The notes under the pieces are model-generated. The model searched no databases. It was given only the letters and a program-made list of their open reading frames with translations, and was not told the origin of the DNA. A stretch of 64,000 bases of DNA, taken from the NCBI RefSeq assembly GCF_019669925.1, contig NZ_AP019779.1:186001-250000 (forward strand). The letters run 5' to 3'. Below are positions 37,901 through 46,438 of this stretch, one piece after another; position 1 is the stretch's first letter; each line of letters starts with the position of its first letter. The translations under genes were made by a program, and so were the position numbers. The stretch comes from Methanobrevibacter arboriphilus (GTDB taxonomy: Archaea; Methanobacteriota; Methanobacteria; Methanobacteriales; Methanobacteriaceae).

Positions 37901-38552
37901 AGATTTAAATGAAGATTATATAAAAATTGAAAAAGAAAGAGCCCAAAAAATTAATCAGCTTAAGGAAAAAGATACAACAAAAACTATTAAAAAAGAAGAT
38001 ATTAATGATTTAATAGCTAAATACAAGACAGCTAAAGACATACCTGTCAATAAAGCTGAAGAATTCTATAATTCAACAAATAAAAAATTGTTAGATATTG
38101 TTAATAGTGTTGTTATTGTTGAAGGACCTATCCATATAAGTGAATTTACTACTAGAATAAAAGAGAGTTGTAATCTTAAAAGGGCAGGCCCTAAATTTAA
38201 AAAACATATTGATAAATCAATATCATTAGCTGAAAAAGAAAATGCAATTTTGATTATAGATGATTTCTTATTCCCAAGTGACTGGACAAAAACGATAGTT
38301 AGAAAAAGAGTAAATCCAAATATTGATCTGATATCAAAGGATGAAATTGAAGAAAATATAAAGATTGTATTAGATTTCATAAGTCCTATTAATCAAAAAG
38401 AATTAATAAAAAGAGTTTCTAGGAATTTTGGATTTAAATCAACTTCTAAAAAGACATCTAATAAAATAAGTGGAGTTATAGATTATATGTTTTCTAAACA
38501 AATAATAAATAACAATAATGGAGAAATTGAATCTATAATTAAAAATAAATAA
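31929..38552 (+). CDS. Giant DUF4011 / SF1 helicase / Vsr-like nuclease / DUF3320 protein
   Basis: This 2207-aa protein has, in order: a DUF4011 N-terminal region (about 10-250); Walker A GPPGTGKSQT near 330; Walker B FDEASQVKPEDAL near 970, with GDTQQLPPTSFF; helicase motif LNVLITRAREKCVVFS near 1203; and a Vsr/PD-(D/E)XK-like nuclease (about 1267-1357, with VDLAI and GIECDGKIYSSSK). A low-complexity Asn/Asp/Glu/Lys/Ile segment covers about 1380-1860, and a DUF3320 domain the last 160 residues. The ATPase is of the Upf1/DNA2-like SF1 type. Related proteins occur in archaeal and bacterial variable regions and are suspected to act in DNA defence or repair; no reaction is established. It stands alone. 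The low-complexity part makes it longer than usual. Confidence 0.85.
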   Translation: MGKKPSNNIKKEFENLRNNLLDLTLRNQLLNYKPRSKTIEVVNQSPMSVYQTLILQKKKMQFVPNKKERKSSSKDGENNTKKSRFSALWEHPPIDLSIFSEGDKSLKADLTPKELQKRLFYINQQANTMFQEQGYNILYLAIGFLEWRDTIKPNEVHAAPLILIPVSIERKKVGKSFSIYWNEEDIQSNISLQAKLAEEGIELPEFKITSYIEGVEHYLRDIKNAVTKMKNWKVTKHISLGFFSFTKFVMYNDLNPESWEENVDLTKHELIESIFNPKKNNHDQSFNEEDVDKELLYKDMYQVLDADSSQIAVIEDVKSGRNLVVEGPPGTGKSQTIVNVIAELLASGKSVLFVSEKMAALEVVKNRLDNVGLGKFVLELHSHKTKRKKLLKELQKALNVRAIDDININQTLRKLEKLRHQLDEYAEIIHQPVYNVQMSPFDLYGMKEYAEDHFSKKGKGSDVNESKISTILPLVRFKSPENYTLKDLDDMIIDLENLAELHGTISKNNPWSKCSPKSLLPSDLREIEMLINDTLDSLTNFSFESENLYENFGIKTAKTLREYERSLESIKLLDNKSINLIDSKILTNKCWIDNPNKANELIEKLENYQMTSKVMKKFNDNVFSENLDKTIINLEKETNKRFKLFGGKNHKEELKYLYKREVPNDKTALNDLKTLKEHIKFKKEINDMVDIGIEYFGELWHLDASIVDLKDATIFMRKFIHLLKEGIYNENTINLLSNSMFDVDSKSEIKNYLDLGDKFIKNLSDLENKLNPRSKLIFKKETKDVPFIKWEKQLNSWRGQISSLHLWSQYLNTKNSCLSTPAKLFVNTVEKRNIKKDDVKPLVLGNFADSLLNIVFAENQSLATFIGELHQNKISEFKELDSKIIEINRRRIFQKLNKKVPKVFGAAENPEAKTLAGEFTRKRGHLPVRTLLEKSGGIIKQIKPCFMMSPLSIAQYLDPTNPKLQFDVVIFDEASQVKPEDALGAFMRAKTAVVMGDTQQLPPTSFFDQMTGIDDIEEVATALDMESILHLCKLSFPVKMLKWHYRSRHESLIAVSNKEFYDDELLVYPSPSHNTKELGLKFKHDSSTVYERGKSSANPLEARAVVKEIFKHFNKYGDRKSLGIGTFSVAQMNAILEELEIERKLHPELEPLFSDKMKERFFVKNLETIQGDERDVILISVGYGFDQNRKMSLNFGPLNQDGGERRLNVLITRAREKCVVFSNFKAHDMHLTVNPPFGVKALKEFLEYAENISHGNIITTSKSDEPFEEAVYTFLTKNGYKVDKKIGCAGFRVDLAIIDEHNPGKYIVGIECDGKIYSSSKVARDRDRLREQVLTGLGWNLYHLWSTDWYRNRDLAREKLISAIEKIKAKSIINELESMEIKKIPSEEDNLTIVNPIEDDDIEEISHENILNYDNDEEDIENSIDNENIIHSIDNSETDKIDINKTSNLNDEDRGIIIENTDYESNFDSNKNKDFDIDNLDNESNKTNNNKNINNNKNKINKNKINTNEIIGNETDTNEISDNKIENDKISTNETDNNNNNNNNINDNIIDTDRNNINNNKNESINENIINKKINLDKANSKELDYDKINTNSLEKIEEEEKLIKPKIKFRSHLMNKTDDDIGIIDYNNKQETNIKYNNGKKTNKENTDEENTNRENTNIEYNNKKNINIKDINKEHNDKKNNDNNYIEDELEKEIKKALSQISEYSDESKNKNEYNSTEQLTSENIIISENTDLKNNINPKDSINYNTENDNEKNIKNIEDNDIKNYTENNFNNSIKNSFEDDFEENSIKNNTESEKDDKNIHNETYYNNKDIEESTSTTPPSDTNRESESKDEEFQDLDFDGIMTYEGASNMDNPLRRNSFNYNRNKEKNFESQNIRDRMRSVSQSINEIKNEVKYINKSLKEIENPTAPKKVFVIDRTLPVDDYDVNHNYNQEDYKSNANEDNYENHTKYDINGLNLNERLKSNDDNVNSENYSNYSNSKDNLENIIQDLNEDYIKIEKERAQKINQLKEKDTTKTIKKEDINDLIAKYKTAKDIPVNKAEEFYNSTNKKLLDIVNSVVIVEGPIHISEFTTRIKESCNLKRAGPKFKKHIDKSISLAEKENAILIIDDFLFPSDWTKTIVRKRVNPNIDLISKDEIEENIKIVLDFISPINQKELIKRVSRNFGFKSTSKKTSNKISGVIDYMFSKQIINNNNGEIESIIKNK

Positions 38553-38579
38553 AAAGAAAGTTCATTCTTAAAAGAAATT

Positions 38580-39188
38580 TTATTCTAATGTTTTTTTAAT
38601 CATATTGATGTTAGTTTCAATAAGCTTATCTAATGAACATTCAATAAGTATACTCCAAACTCTTATAATTCCCCGAAATATAGTGAAAATATAGATAGAT
38701 AACTCTTCTATATCAGTATCTTTTTTAATTTCTTTATTTTCTATAGCTTCTTTAATCAATTCATTAAATAAATTAATTATATCTTTGCTACTATCATCAT
38801 ATAATTTTCTAAATTCAGGATGTTGATGATAAATACCTAATTGCATTAAATAATACTCTTCAATATCAATATCATTTTCATAAAGTATTTCAATTGCATT
38901 TTGATTATTTTTAATGCTATATTTTGTAAAATAATAAAATATAAACTCTAATTTTTCATAAAATGATCTTTCCTCCGAATATAAATCATTTTTAAAGTTT
39001 TCAACCTCATTAAACACATATTTTTTAAGAATATAATCTAAAATGTCATTTTTATCCTTAAAATGATAATAAATTGCTCCAGTGGTTACATCTGCTTCTT
39101 CTTGTATTTGTTTTATTGATACATTGTCAAAACCATATTTTAATGATAATAAAAAAGCCGCTTGTGCTATTTTATCCTTATTTTTCAT
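38580..39188 (-). CDS. TetR/AcrR-family transcriptional regulator
   Basis: The 202-aa protein has an N-terminal TetR helix-turn-helix (about 8-55: FDNVSIKQIQEEADVTTGAIYYHF) and a ligand domain without a recognisable specificity. Such proteins repress efflux or metabolic genes until a small ligand binds. GGGGG at 39193-39197 serves as ribosome-binding site. Its stop lies 28 bp from the stop of the giant helicase gene, in convergent orientation. A 7-bp inverted repeat 34 bp upstream may be its own operator. Target genes are not evident. Confidence 0.85.
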   Translation of the reverse strand: MKNKDKIAQAAFLLSLKYGFDNVSIKQIQEEADVTTGAIYYHFKDKNDILDYILKKYVFNEVENFKNDLYSEERSFYEKLEFIFYYFTKYSIKNNQNAIEILYENDIDIEEYYLMQLGIYHQHPEFRKLYDDSSKDIINLFNELIKEAIENKEIKKDTDIEELSIYIFTIFRGIIRVWSILIECSLDKLIETNINMIKKTLE

Positions 39189-39221
39189 ATTAAACCCCCA
39201 TTAGAGAAGTATGTTAAGTGA

Positions 39222-39246
39222 ATACTATCTATAATATAAATAGTAT
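39222..39246. promoter_or_regulatory. Possible TetR operator
   Basis: ATACTAT (39222-39228) and ATAGTAT (39240-39246) form an inverted repeat with an 11-nt spacer, about 34 bp upstream of the TetR start codon. Autoregulation from such sites is usual in the family; in DNA this A/T-rich the repeat could be chance. Confidence 0.3.
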
Positions 39247-39913
39247 ATTATCCTATTAATATTTTTTGATGTTTTTTAGGCTAATAATTATGTGAAGCTA
39301 TTAATTAATATATTATTATCATTAACTTAACAATAGAATTTTATAGATTTTTTAAAGCATGAAAATTTTATATAATTCAATATTTTAATCAGTAATTTAA
39401 ATTATATAATTTGAAATAATAAAAAATATAACCTAAAAATAAAAAAATAAGAAAATATAATATAATCTGAAATGTATAGGTTAAAATGTATTATCTAAAA
39501 TGTATAACTTAATTATATAATTAAAAATATGTACTAATAAGAATTTTTATTACTATATAACTAAGAAAAATTAAAAAATTAGTAAATTGTATAAAATCAT
39601 AAATATAATTTATAATAAAATAAATAAAATATATATTAAAATAATATAACACATAATAAAATAAATAAATTCTATCATAAATTAAATAAAATATATAATA
39701 ATATTTATATAAAAAATATAAATATAAATAATATGTATATAAATATAAATAGGATGTAGTAAAACATAATAAAAAATATTTAAATAAAAAATTGAGTTTT
39801 ATATTAATAAAAATTATAAAAGTAATACTTATTAAAATATTCTATTTTTGTTTTCTATTTCATTAAAAAATGTTCATTATAATAATATATTCATTAAAAG
39901 TATTATTGATGCA

Positions 39914-39926
39914 TTTCAAGTGTAAA
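39914..39926 (-). promoter_or_regulatory. Match to Methanothermobacter Orc1/Cdc6 binding box (mini-ORB)
   Basis: The minus strand reads TTTACACTTGAAA, identical to the 13-bp repeat bound by Cdc6-1 at the Methanothermobacter thermautotrophicus origin. It sits in the longest A/T-rich spacer of the window. Only one copy was found and no cdc6 gene is nearby, so it is a weak sign of origin function. Confidence 0.35.
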
Positions 39927-40047
39927 AAATCTAAATTTTAAAAATTTTTATAAAATTGTAAAACATAATGAATTTAGATGTTTACATATACATTGACATA
40001 TAAATTTATAGGTATTTTGAACTATTACAAAAACATTATCTTTTTAT

Positions 40048-40071
40048 TTCGTTAAACTACAGTTTAACGAA
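40048..40071. promoter_or_regulatory. Perfect 11-bp-arm palindrome, possible regulator site
   Basis: The arms TTCGTTAAACT (40048-40058) and AGTTTAACGAA (40061-40071) pair perfectly with two bases (AC) between them, in the middle of a very A/T-rich spacer. The size suits a dimeric helix-turn-helix regulator. The nearest gene downstream starts at 40440, the TetR gene lies 860 bp to the left. Confidence 0.55.
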
Positions 40072-40439
40072 CTGAATATTTTATGAATTTTAAAATTCTA
40101 TGAAACAAAACAAAAGAAAAAAAATAAGATTTAATAATTTTTTAAATATTAATAATAAGAAATATTAATAATAAAAAATATTAATAATAAGAAAAATTTT
40201 TATAAAGTTATAATTTCTAATTTTTATAAATTTACAAGCTTTATAAATTTTCAACTTTTATAACATTTTAATTTTTATAATTATTTAATTTTATACAATA
40301 AAATGTAATAAAAAAGAAAATAAAATATATAATAAAAAACATATATAATTCTAATTAAAATATATTTTATTAATATTTTTATAAATATAATAGCTGTATA
40401 ATAAATAAAAATATTATATGGTCTAAAGAGGGAATATTT

Positions 40440-40925
40440 ATGGATATAAATAAGCTGTTAGGAAAAACAAAAAAAATACAAGAAGATCTTGATGTTAAAA
40501 TTGATTATGAAATCCAAAACACCGTGGAAGCAAGTAATCAAAAAATAGCTATATTTAAGAGAATACCTAATGAAAATTTCTTTTATCCATACAATAAAAC
40601 TGCAATAAAATATTGTATAGATACTGTTAGTTCTAATATTAGTAAACTAGATGAAAATGTTAATTATCGGTTACTTGAAAGTCAAGAAAAACATGATATA
40701 TTGAACCAATATAATCTATTATTAAACCTATTCAATGATATTAAAATCAAAAAAAATGGTAAAATTAAAATAACACAAGATATAATGATTTTTGATTATT
40801 CTAATGGTAATTTAATTCCTTTAAATAAAAATTCCTCTATTAATTTCTTAAATATCTATCAATTAATCTCTAATACTCCTAAAATTAACAAAAACTTATG
40901 GGAAAAGTTAAAAATTAAATTATAA
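40440..40925 (+). CDS. Hypothetical protein, 161 residues
   Basis: The frame has a GAGGG ribosome-binding site about 8 nt before the ATG and balanced composition, so I take it as real. The protein starts MDINKLLGKTKKIQEDLDVK, is soluble and rich in Asn, Lys and Ile, and mixes helices with a few strands (AIFKRIPNENFFYPY; KIKITQDIMIFDYSNG). There is no membrane segment, cysteine cluster or known motif. It stands alone between two long A/T-rich gaps. Family and function are unknown. Confidence 0.55.
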   Translation: MDINKLLGKTKKIQEDLDVKIDYEIQNTVEASNQKIAIFKRIPNENFFYPYNKTAIKYCIDTVSSNISKLDENVNYRLLESQEKHDILNQYNLLLNLFNDIKIKKNGKIKITQDIMIFDYSNGNLIPLNKNSSINFLNIYQLISNTPKINKNLWEKLKIKL

Positions 40926-41531
40926 TTATCTGTAATAATTTTTAATAATTTTTTATAAGATAATAAAAAATAATAGAAAAGTAATAAAAATAAGAAGCAT
41001 GTTATGTAATAAAAATATAATATATAGTAATAATAAAAAAATAATATCAAATAATAAAATTTACCTTAATAGTAATAACTAACTTAATGTTCTTAATTTT
41101 TAATATTTTTTTTCAAAATTTTTAATAAAATTAAACCAAAAAGTAATACTTATTAAATAATACTATTTATATTATTAGTAATAATTAAAAAATCAATAAA
41201 ATACTGTTATTGAAAAAAAGTATTAAAAATATTAAAAATAGTAATAAATAAAACTAAAATTTTTTATTTAAAAAAAAAAAGTATTAAGTTTTATCTAAAA
41301 AGTATTAATTTATATATAAATCTTTATAATAAAATAAATAATAAAAAAATAAACTAAATAATAATTTTATAATAAAACATAGATAAAAATTATTAAATAA
41401 ATCTTTTAAAGTTTAAATTTGTCTAAATTTGTTTTAAATCGATAAACGATGTTGTAAAAGTAATAAAAATAATTAAAAAATAAATATAATTCATTAAAAT
41501 AAATTTAAACTATTTAATCAGGGTTTAAAGA
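40926..41531. other. Intergenic, low-complexity A/T
   Basis: Runs of A and short repeats of aataataaaaaaataa and gtaataata. No gene or structured element is seen. Confidence 0.6.
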
Positions 41532-42404
41532 TTATTCAATATATTTAAACTTAATTTCAAGTAAAACAATTAAAACAAATCCTAAAATTATTAAAACAGC
41601 ACAGATTAATAGTTCAAAAAGAGAACCTCCAATATTAGCTGTTATTTGATTAAATGGAATTCTAAGTGTTCCAACCATAACTCCAATTAAAAGTGCGAGA
41701 GTTATCTCTTCATGGTGCTGTAATAAATAATCTAATATCTTTGAAAACCCTAAGATTCCTATCAATGCACCAGCACAAAATGTAATAATCTCAACAATAT
41801 TAAATGTATTTAAAGCGTTTAACATATAGTGATATTGATCTAAAAGTAAAAGGATGAAAGCTCCTGAAATACCTGGAAGTATCATAGCACATATAGCTAT
41901 CATACCTGAAAAAAATAATATAGGTAAAGAATGATTAGCTGCTATTGGATTTAATCCAACAAATATAAATGATAGCAGGAATCCTATTACAGAAATAATG
42001 ATTATTTTAGGTGAAAAATGTACCACTTGTGTGTACAAAACATAAGAAGAAGCAAGAATTAAGCCTAAAAAGAATGCAAATGTAAATGCAGGATAATAAT
42101 CTAATAAAAATCCAATTACCTTTGACAATGTTAACATAGCAATAGCTATACCAAGTAAAAGAGGTATAAATAACTTATAATCAACTTCTTCTTTGAAGAG
42201 TCGTATGAACTCTGAAAAATCTAATTTTAAAAGAGGTTTTATAAAAGAAAACCTCAATTTTCCAATTGCATGAACAAGTCTTTCATATATTCCTGTAATT
42301 AATGCTATAGTTCCACCAGAAACCCCAGGAATAATATCAGCTGATCCCATGAATAATCCACGGAGAAATATAAGTAAAGGTTCTAAAATTTTGCTTGATA
42401 CCAT
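41532..42404 (-). CDS. DUF368 membrane protein (polyprenyl-phosphate transporter family)
   Basis: The 290-aa protein has about eight membrane helices and two related signatures in inverted-repeat style: GSADIIPGVSGGTIALITGIYERL near 21-44 and MILPGISGAFILLLLDQYHYML near 180. Bacterial DUF368 proteins (PopT) return undecaprenyl phosphate, the lipid carrier of wall synthesis, across the membrane. In an archaeon with a pseudomurein wall the same role is plausible, since pseudomurein is also built on a polyprenyl phosphate carrier. It stands alone, with no operon partner. Confidence 0.85.
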   Translation of the reverse strand: MVSSKILEPLLIFLRGLFMGSADIIPGVSGGTIALITGIYERLVHAIGKLRFSFIKPLLKLDFSEFIRLFKEEVDYKLFIPLLLGIAIAMLTLSKVIGFLLDYYPAFTFAFFLGLILASSYVLYTQVVHFSPKIIIISVIGFLLSFIFVGLNPIAANHSLPILFFSGMIAICAMILPGISGAFILLLLDQYHYMLNALNTFNIVEIITFCAGALIGILGFSKILDYLLQHHEEITLALLIGVMVGTLRIPFNQITANIGGSLFELLICAVLIILGFVLIVLLEIKFKYIE

Positions 42405-42832
42405 AATAACATCCTTAATTATAAATAAAATTAAAAATAATAATTAAAAATTAATATAATTTTTATACATTCCTTACTAAATTATTTAATAATTTAATAT
42501 AAACCAAAAATTAATATATAGTTAATATATATTAAATATCTTGATAATAATCATATTAATGAAAAATATTATAACATTCTAATTAAAATCTATTTTATTA
42601 TTCTAATAAGAATTTATATATATTTTTAGTATTTATAATTATTTATTTCAATCTTAATACTGATTCAAGAACTATACGAAAAAATAAGAAAAAAAAGAAA
42701 AGAATAAGAAAATATAGAATATAAAAATATGGAATATAATATATAAAAAATATGAAAAATAAATATATAAAAAATAAATATATAAAAATATGAAAATAAA
42801 AAATGTTAAATATGAAAAATATTGAATATATG
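42405..42832. other. Intergenic between uvrA and the DUF368 gene
   Basis: Its right part (about 42690-42830) is a string of degenerate aatatgaaaaataaatatataaaa repeats behind the uvrA stop codon. An open frame here (minus strand, 42643-42843) is a product of these repeats and not a gene. Confidence 0.6.
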
Positions 42833-45751
42833 CTATTTTCCACAATTTTCTTTAACTAATTCTTTAGCTAAAGGAGTTATATTATCTTTTAAAATTTCTT
42901 TTAAGAAATCTCCAGTATAAGTCCCCGATTTAGCTATTTCTTCAGGAGTTCCAGTTGCTACAATTTCACCGCCACCATCCCCTCCTTCTGGACCTAAATC
43001 AATAATATGGTCAGCAGTTTTAATTACATCAAGGTTATGCTCAATAACAACAACTGAATTGCCAGAATCAGTTAATCTTCCAAGAACATCAAGTAATTTT
43101 TTAATATCTGCAAAATGAAGACCAGTAGTTGGTTCATCAAGAATATACAACGTTTTTCCAGTACTTTGTTTAGATAGTTCTTTTGCAAGTTTAATTCTTT
43201 GAGCTTCACCACCAGATAAAGTTGTAGCTGCTTGTCCAATTTTTATATATCCCAAACCAACATCATATAAAGTTTGAAGTTTCTTTTTTATTTTAGGAAT
43301 GTTTTCAAAGAATTCAAGAGCTTCTTCTACTGTCATTTCAAGGACTTCATAGATATTCTTACCTTTATATCGTATATCAAGAGTTTCATCATTATATCTC
43401 TTTCCTTTACAAACTTCACAAGGAACATATACATCTGCTAAAAAATGCATTTCAATTTGAATAATTCCATCACCAGAACAAGCTTCACAACGACCACCTT
43501 TAACATTAAAACTAAACCTTCCAGGTTTATATCCTCTAGCTTTAGCCTCAGGAGTTTCTGCAAATAGTTCTCTTATATAAGTAAAAAGTCCAGTATAAGT
43601 TGCAGGATTAGATCTAGGAGTTCTTCCAATAGGTGTTTGATCAATGATAATTATTTTATCAATGTTCTCAGCACCATCAATACTATCATATTTTCCAGCG
43701 AAAGTCTGTTTCCGATTAACAATACCATTTAACCCTTTATAAAGAACTTGATTTATCATAGAACTTTTACCAGAACCAGAAACACCAGTAACACAAGTAA
43801 ATAATCCTAAAGGAATATCAACATCTAAATTTTTAAGATTATTTTCTTTAGCACCTTTTATTGAAATAAATTTACCATTTCCTATTCTTCTAGTACTATT
43901 AATTGGAATTATCTCTTTTCTAGATAAATATTTACCAGTGATAGAATCTGGAGAATCCATTATCTCACTTGGAGTACCTTGAGCAACGATTTTACCACCA
44001 TGTTCTCCAGCACCAGGACCTATATCTACAACATGATCTGCAGAGAGAATTGTTTCTTCATCGTGCTCGACTACAACTAAAGTATTACCAATACTTTTAA
44101 GCCTTTTTAATGTTTCAATTAGCTTAACATTATCTCTTTGATGAAGGCCAATACTTGGTTCATCTAAAATATACAATACTCCAACTAAACCAGATCCAAT
44201 TTGGGTTGCTAATCTAATTCTTTGAGCTTCACCACCAGATAAAGTTCCAGAAGATCTTTCCATAGTTATATAATCAAGCCCAACATCAACTAAAAATTTT
44301 AATCGTTCTTTAATCTCTTTTAAAACTTCTTTAGCAATAAATAATTCTCTTTCTGTAAGTTCAATACTATTGAAAAAATCATAACAATCTTTAATAGGCA
44401 TTGATACAACATCATGAATTGACTTATCAGCAACTGTTACTGATAAAGCTTCAGGACGAAGCCTTTTTCCATCACAAACATGACAATTATGATCACTCAT
44501 AAATTTAGAAATATAAGAACGAGAATAATTAGATTTAGTTTCTAAATAATGTCTTTCCATTCTATTAATTACACCCTCAAATTTCCTATTCACCCTATAT
44601 GACTTGTTTCTACGTTTAAAATTGAAACCAATCTTTTCATTGGTTCCATAAAGAATGGCATTTTGTTCTTCTTTTTTCAAATCTTTAAAAGGAGTATCCA
44701 TTGAAAATCCTAAATGTTCAGCTACTGCAGATAGCATTTGATGATAATAATTATCCTTATTACCTTTTGATCTACTCCATGGAACAACAGCTCCTTCATT
44801 TAAAGAAAGTTTTGGATTTGAAACTATTAAATCAGGATCCATTTCCATTTTACTTCCAATACCCTTACATTCTGGACATGCTCCTTGAGGACTATTAAAA
44901 GAGAACATTCTTGGAGTTATCTCCTCAAAGTTTATTCCACAATCAACACACGCAAAGTGTTCAGAATATACTTTTTCATATTCCTTATTTTCAGAATTTA
45001 CTTCTTTATCAAAAAGTATATTTACAATACCTTCACCAAATTCAATAGCAGTTTCTATAGAATCAGCTAATCTCCTTTGAAATTCAATATCTTCCCTAAT
45101 TACAAGTCTATCAACTACTACTTCAATTGTATGCTTGGTATTTTTGTTTAATTTAATATCATCTTCAAGATTTTTTATATTTCCATCGACTCTGACTCTT
45201 ACAAATCCTTTATTTCTAAGGTTTTCAAAAACTTTTTTATGTTCTCCTTTTCTACCTTTAATAATAGGTCCTAGAACTTGAATTTTAACTTTTGGGCTGT
45301 CATATCCCTCTTCAGTAATATTTTCGACAATTTGTCCTACAGTTTGTGGAGAAATTTCTTTTCCACATTTATAACAGTGCGGAGTCCCTATTCTTGCATA
45401 TAAAAGACGTAAATAATCATATATCTCAGTGATTGTCCCAACTGTAGAACGAGGATTCATCTTTGTAGTTTTTTGGTCTATTGATATAGCAGGAGATAAA
45501 CCTTCAATATAATCAATTTCAGGCTTTTTCATTTGCCCTAAAAATTGTCTTGCATATGCAGACAATGATTCAACATATCTACGCTGTCCTTCAGCATAAA
45601 TAGTATCAAAAGCAAGAGATGACTTTCCAGAACCACTTAAACCAGTGATAACTACAAATTTATCACGAGGAATAGTTATATCTAAATTTTGAAGATTGTG
45701 CTCTCTTGCACCTTTTAAAATAATCTCTCGTTTATTTGGATCTTTATTCAT
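42833..45751 (-). CDS. uvrA: Excinuclease ABC subunit A
   Basis: The 972-aa protein is a full-length UvrA. It has two ABC ATPase modules with Walker A motifs [14 protein letters not shown] near 38 and [14 protein letters not shown] near 650, and signature motifs [12 protein letters not shown] and [12 protein letters not shown]. It also has zinc-binding CxxC pairs (CYKCG, CVDCG/CPECKG, CHVCDG, CEACSG/CEVCKG). UvrA dimers find bulky DNA damage and load UvrB. The Uvr genes reached methanogens from bacteria. The gene is not in an operon with uvrB, although both lie on the minus strand with 687 bp between them. Confidence 0.96.
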   Translation of the reverse strand: MNKDPNKREIILKGAREHNLQNLDITIPRDKFVVITGLSGSGKSSLAFDTIYAEGQRRYVESLSAYARQFLGQMKKPEIDYIEGLSPAISIDQKTTKMNPRSTVGTITEIYDYLRLLYARIGTPHCYKCGKEISPQTVGQIVENITEEGYDSPKVKIQVLGPIIKGRKGEHKKVFENLRNKGFVRVRVDGNIKNLEDDIKLNKNTKHTIEVVVDRLVIREDIEFQRRLADSIETAIEFGEGIVNILFDKEVNSENKEYEKVYSEHFACVDCGINFEEITPRMFSFNSPQGACPECKGIGSKMEMDPDLIVSNPKLSLNEGAVVPWSRSKGNKDNYYHQMLSAVAEHLGFSMDTPFKDLKKEEQNAILYGTNEKIGFNFKRRNKSYRVNRKFEGVINRMERHYLETKSNYSRSYISKFMSDHNCHVCDGKRLRPEALSVTVADKSIHDVVSMPIKDCYDFFNSIELTERELFIAKEVLKEIKERLKFLVDVGLDYITMERSSGTLSGGEAQRIRLATQIGSGLVGVLYILDEPSIGLHQRDNVKLIETLKRLKSIGNTLVVVEHDEETILSADHVVDIGPGAGEHGGKIVAQGTPSEIMDSPDSITGKYLSRKEIIPINSTRRIGNGKFISIKGAKENNLKNLDVDIPLGLFTCVTGVSGSGKSSMINQVLYKGLNGIVNRKQTFAGKYDSIDGAENIDKIIIIDQTPIGRTPRSNPATYTGLFTYIRELFAETPEAKARGYKPGRFSFNVKGGRCEACSGDGIIQIEMHFLADVYVPCEVCKGKRYNDETLDIRYKGKNIYEVLEMTVEEALEFFENIPKIKKKLQTLYDVGLGYIKIGQAATTLSGGEAQRIKLAKELSKQSTGKTLYILDEPTTGLHFADIKKLLDVLGRLTDSGNSVVVIEHNLDVIKTADHIIDLGPEGGDGGGEIVATGTPEEIAKSGTYTGDFLKEILKDNITPLAKELVKENCGK

Positions 45752-46438
45752 AATAGTTCTCCTTAATTCCTATTAACATTCTCCTATTGAATCTTAATAA
45801 TCTTAAATATAATAATAAATAATTCAGTGATATTTCTAAATATATGATCTATAATATTCTAATATTATATAATTCAATAATATTCCTCAATATTAATTAA
45901 TTCTAAATATTAAATACTAAATAATTTTAAATATTTTATCTATAAAATCATGAACTTTATTAAATTTTAAAAATCATAATAGTAGATATTAGTGAAAATA
46001 TATTTTTAATCCAATCTAATATCAAGTATAATACCTTATATTGACTATTACATTGATAATTTAATTAAAAAGTCTTTTAAAAAAAATAAACTATATTCAC
46101 TTAAATGTATATAGATTATATAAATAATATACATAAGTGGAATTAATATTATATGTTACAAACAATATAAAGTTTTCTATTAATAGTTTATAATATATAA
46201 AATATAGACTCTCTGATTTTTATAATACTTTATGTTTATTTATTTCAATCTAATTAATTTATGTTAATTTATATTAATTTACATTAATTTTATTTGTTTT
46301 TATAATCTATTAATATTGAGGTAGCATATGAACAGTAATATTTTAAATAAAAAATTTAATTAAAAATAATTAAATAATTTTTATATGATTAAAAAGCTAT
46401 TAATAAATTATAAAACCTATTAAAAGCTTATTCATAAA
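45752..46438. other. Intergenic between uvrB and uvrA
   Basis: A/T-rich, with four or five copies of a taatttatattaattta-type repeat near 46250-46300. It must contain the uvrA promoter. Nothing else is seen. Confidence 0.5.

Larger units (their letters stand above)
39189..40439. other. 1.25-kb A/T-rich region with Cdc6-box-like motif and palindrome
   Basis: This is the longest gene-free stretch of the window and extremely poor in G and C. It contains the TetR promoter, a single match to the Methanothermobacter origin box (39914-39926), and a 24-bp palindrome (40048-40071). No frame of significance is seen. Confidence 0.5.

Noticed and set aside
42643-42843. 66-codon ORF downstream of uvrA
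   Set aside because: It arises from degenerate A/T repeats behind the uvrA stop and codes for a run of Ile, Phe and Tyr.
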